Assembly (NCBI GenBank): GCA_023433855.1
Contig: JAEYTV010000349.1
Span: 1-6,541 of the forward strand
Source: Pseudomonadota bacterium
Lineage (GTDB): Bacteria; Pseudomonadota; Alphaproteobacteria; Rhizobiales; Rhizobiaceae
Reading direction: 5' to 3'
DNA length: 6,541 nt
Of this stretch, positions 5,408 through 6,541 are shown one piece after another; position 1 is the stretch's first letter, and every line of letters starts with the position of its first letter. Both the position numbers and the translations under genes were made by a program. Under the pieces are notes generated by a model. It had not been told where the DNA came from. It saw only the letters and a list, made by a program, of their open reading frames with translations, and made no database searches.

Positions 5408-6232
5408 ATGGGCGAGGCCGACAGATCCTACTGGTTGCTGAGCGAGACGTCGGGGATCGGCGAGACCCGCGACCCCAGGCTCCAGCGGCACCTGCCCGTT
5501 CTGGAGGGCCTCCGCTGGCTGGCGGCCGGGTGGCGGGATTTCTGGACGCAACCTGCCTCCAGCCTGGCATACGGCATCGGCGTCTTCGTGCTGTCGGCAG
5601 CGTTCGTTTGGACGCTCGTCGAGTTCGGCCGCGACTATATCCTCTTTCCCGCGTTGGCAGGCTTCCTCATCGTGGCGCCCTTCCTGGCGATCGGCCTCTA
5701 CGAGAAAAGCCGGGCGATTGGAGAAGGTAGGACAGTGACGCTGGGATCGATGCTGCGCGTCCGGCCCAGCGCCGGAGCGCAGGTGTTCTTCACGGGCCTG
5801 CTGCTCAGCCTGCTCATGCTCCTCTGGACGCGGGCCGCCGTGCTGCTCTGGGCGCTGTTTTTCGGCGTCACCGCCTTCCCGGGCCTCGATCATGTGGTCG
5901 GCATCCTGCTCGGCACGCCGTACGGCTGGGCGATGCTGTCGGTCGGCACGGCCGTCGGCGGGCTTTTTGCCGCCTTCGCCTTCTCCATCAGCGTCTTTTC
6001 GGTCCCCATGCTCCTCGACCGGCGCGTCGACGCACTGACGGCCATGGGCACGAGCATGAAGCTGGTCTGGAACAACCTGCCCACGATGATCGCGTGGGGG
6101 GCCATGGTTCTGGTGCTGTTCGCCGTCTGCGTCGGCACCGGTCTGATCGCCATGATCGTCATCTTCCCCCTGCTGGGACACGCAACATGGCACGCCTACA
6201 AGGCGATGGCGCGCCCCGAGGCCGACGGATGA
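5408..6232 (+). CDS. DUF2189 family integral membrane protein
   Basis: This 274-residue inner-membrane protein has about five to six hydrophobic segments (roughly 52-72, 77-97, 125-150, 175-199 and 226-256). [16 protein letters not shown], the [13 protein letters not shown] motif (90-102), the [11 protein letters not shown] motif (198-208) and the end motif [12 protein letters not shown] (255-266) are characteristic of DUF2189. Members are common in proteobacteria, often near cytochrome oxidase or denitrification genes, but no biochemical role is established. AGGAGG lies 5 bases before the ATG at 5408. The frame stays open upstream but overlaps the 62-residue gene there, so this start is well supported. 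Its TGA overlaps the ccoI ATG. Co-transcription suggests a role in assembly or function of this oxidase-like complex, an inference from position. Confidence 0.85.
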   Translation: MGEADRSYWLLSETSGIGETRDPRLQRHLPVLEGLRWLAAGWRDFWTQPASSLAYGIGVFVLSAAFVWTLVEFGRDYILFPALAGFLIVAPFLAIGLYEKSRAIGEGRTVTLGSMLRVRPSAGAQVFFTGLLLSLLMLLWTRAAVLLWALFFGVTAFPGLDHVVGILLGTPYGWAMLSVGTAVGGLFAAFAFSISVFSVPMLLDRRVDALTAMGTSMKLVWNNLPTMIAWGAMVLVLFAVCVGTGLIAMIVIFPLLGHATWHAYKAMARPEADG

Positions 6233-6541
6233 GCTGCTGCGCGCCCGGAACCGAGGCCGCCCTGGAGTTCGGACCAGGGTGCGATGTAGTCTCCAGCGAG
6301 ATCGTGCTCGCAAGCCGCGATCTTGGCGATGGCACGCTGCAGACGGACCTGTCCGTGCCTCGTGCCCACTGCGCGGCTTGCATCCTCACGATTGAAGGCG
6401 CGCTCACGAAGCTCGACGGCGTCGTCGCGGCGCGGGTGAACCTCACGGCCCGGCGGGTCGCGATCAAATGGCGGCGCGACATGGGTGCGCCGCCGCTGAT
6501 CGACGCGCTGCGCCAGGCAGGATACGAAGCGGGCCTGGTCG
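6229..6541 (+). CDS. ccoI: Copper-transporting P-type ATPase CcoI/FixI, N-terminal part (runs off the window)
   Basis: The first 104 residues are visible and the frame is open at the window edge. The start MSCCAPG, the segment [18 protein letters not shown] and the heavy-metal-associated domain (about residues 40-104) with C48-A-A-C51 in [14 protein letters not shown] are typical of CcoI/FixI. This pump supplies copper for CuB insertion into cbb3 oxidases. The ATPase core lies outside the window. The ATG overlaps the DUF2189 stop by 4 bases (ATGA), and GAGG lies a few bases upstream. Its place in the same operon suggests that copper delivery to the complex is still needed despite the altered ligand in CcoN. 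No ccoG or ccoH occurs between ccoP and this gene; ccoS may follow beyond the window. Confidence 0.92.
   Translation, partial: MSCCAPGTEAALEFGPGCDVVSSEIVLASRDLGDGTLQTDLSVPRAHCAACILTIEGALTKLDGVVAARVNLTARRVAIKWRRDMGAPPLIDALRQAGYEAGLV

Noticed and set aside
5369..6313. Minus-strand open frame (314 residues) opposite the DUF2189 gene.
   Set aside because: Its composition is that of a shadow frame (runs of Arg, Gln, Glu, His), with no domain, while the plus strand encodes a clear membrane protein.

Overview
The window is GC-rich and densely packed, with alphaproteobacterial (probably Hyphomicrobiales/rhizobia-like) gene types. Placement rests on the rhizobial style of the CcoN, CcoI and Crp/Fnr proteins and is an inference, not a database result. 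Almost everything in it points to low-oxygen respiration and nitric oxide (NO).

Layout. Positions 1-222 hold the DNA-binding end of a Crp/Fnr-family regulator, followed by a strong hairpin (201-232). A small DUF1858 CxxC protein is encoded on the minus strand (289-579). A divergent control region (about 580-801) carries a Crp/Fnr-type box (TTGCG-N4-CGCAA, 632-645) and a 23-bp dyad resembling an NsrR operator (723-745). A group III truncated hemoglobin follows (802-1203). After a 78-bp gap rich in palindromes comes one tight operon on the plus strand: nsrR (1282-1761), ccoN, ccoO, ccoQ, ccoP (1762-5211), a 62-residue membrane protein (5208-5396), a DUF2189 membrane protein (5408-6232) and the start of the copper P-type ATPase ccoI/fixI (6229 to the window end). 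Junctions are 0 to 11 bp or short overlaps, so the operon should be transcribed and translated as a unit.

Main observation. The CcoN subunit is canonical almost everywhere: both heme b ligands, the heme b3 ligand, the cross-linking tyrosine and two of the three CuB histidines are present. The third CuB ligand, the second His of the HHLH motif, is Asp (H321-D322-L323-H324). Several neighbouring pocket residues also differ from canonical CcoN. The active-site metal would then have two His and one carboxylate. nsrR ends immediately before the ccoN start, and other NO-linked genes lie next door. The working hypothesis is a cbb3-derived enzyme repurposed for NO (reduction, tolerance or sensing) under NO-responsive control. 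The ccoI gene in the same operon argues that copper may still be delivered, so the metal identity is open.

How the parts could work together (inference). NsrR and an NnrR-like Crp/Fnr protein sense NO and low oxygen. The truncated hemoglobin binds NO or O2. CcoO and CcoP carry electrons from the bc1 complex or cytochrome c to CcoN. CcoI and the small membrane proteins help assembly.
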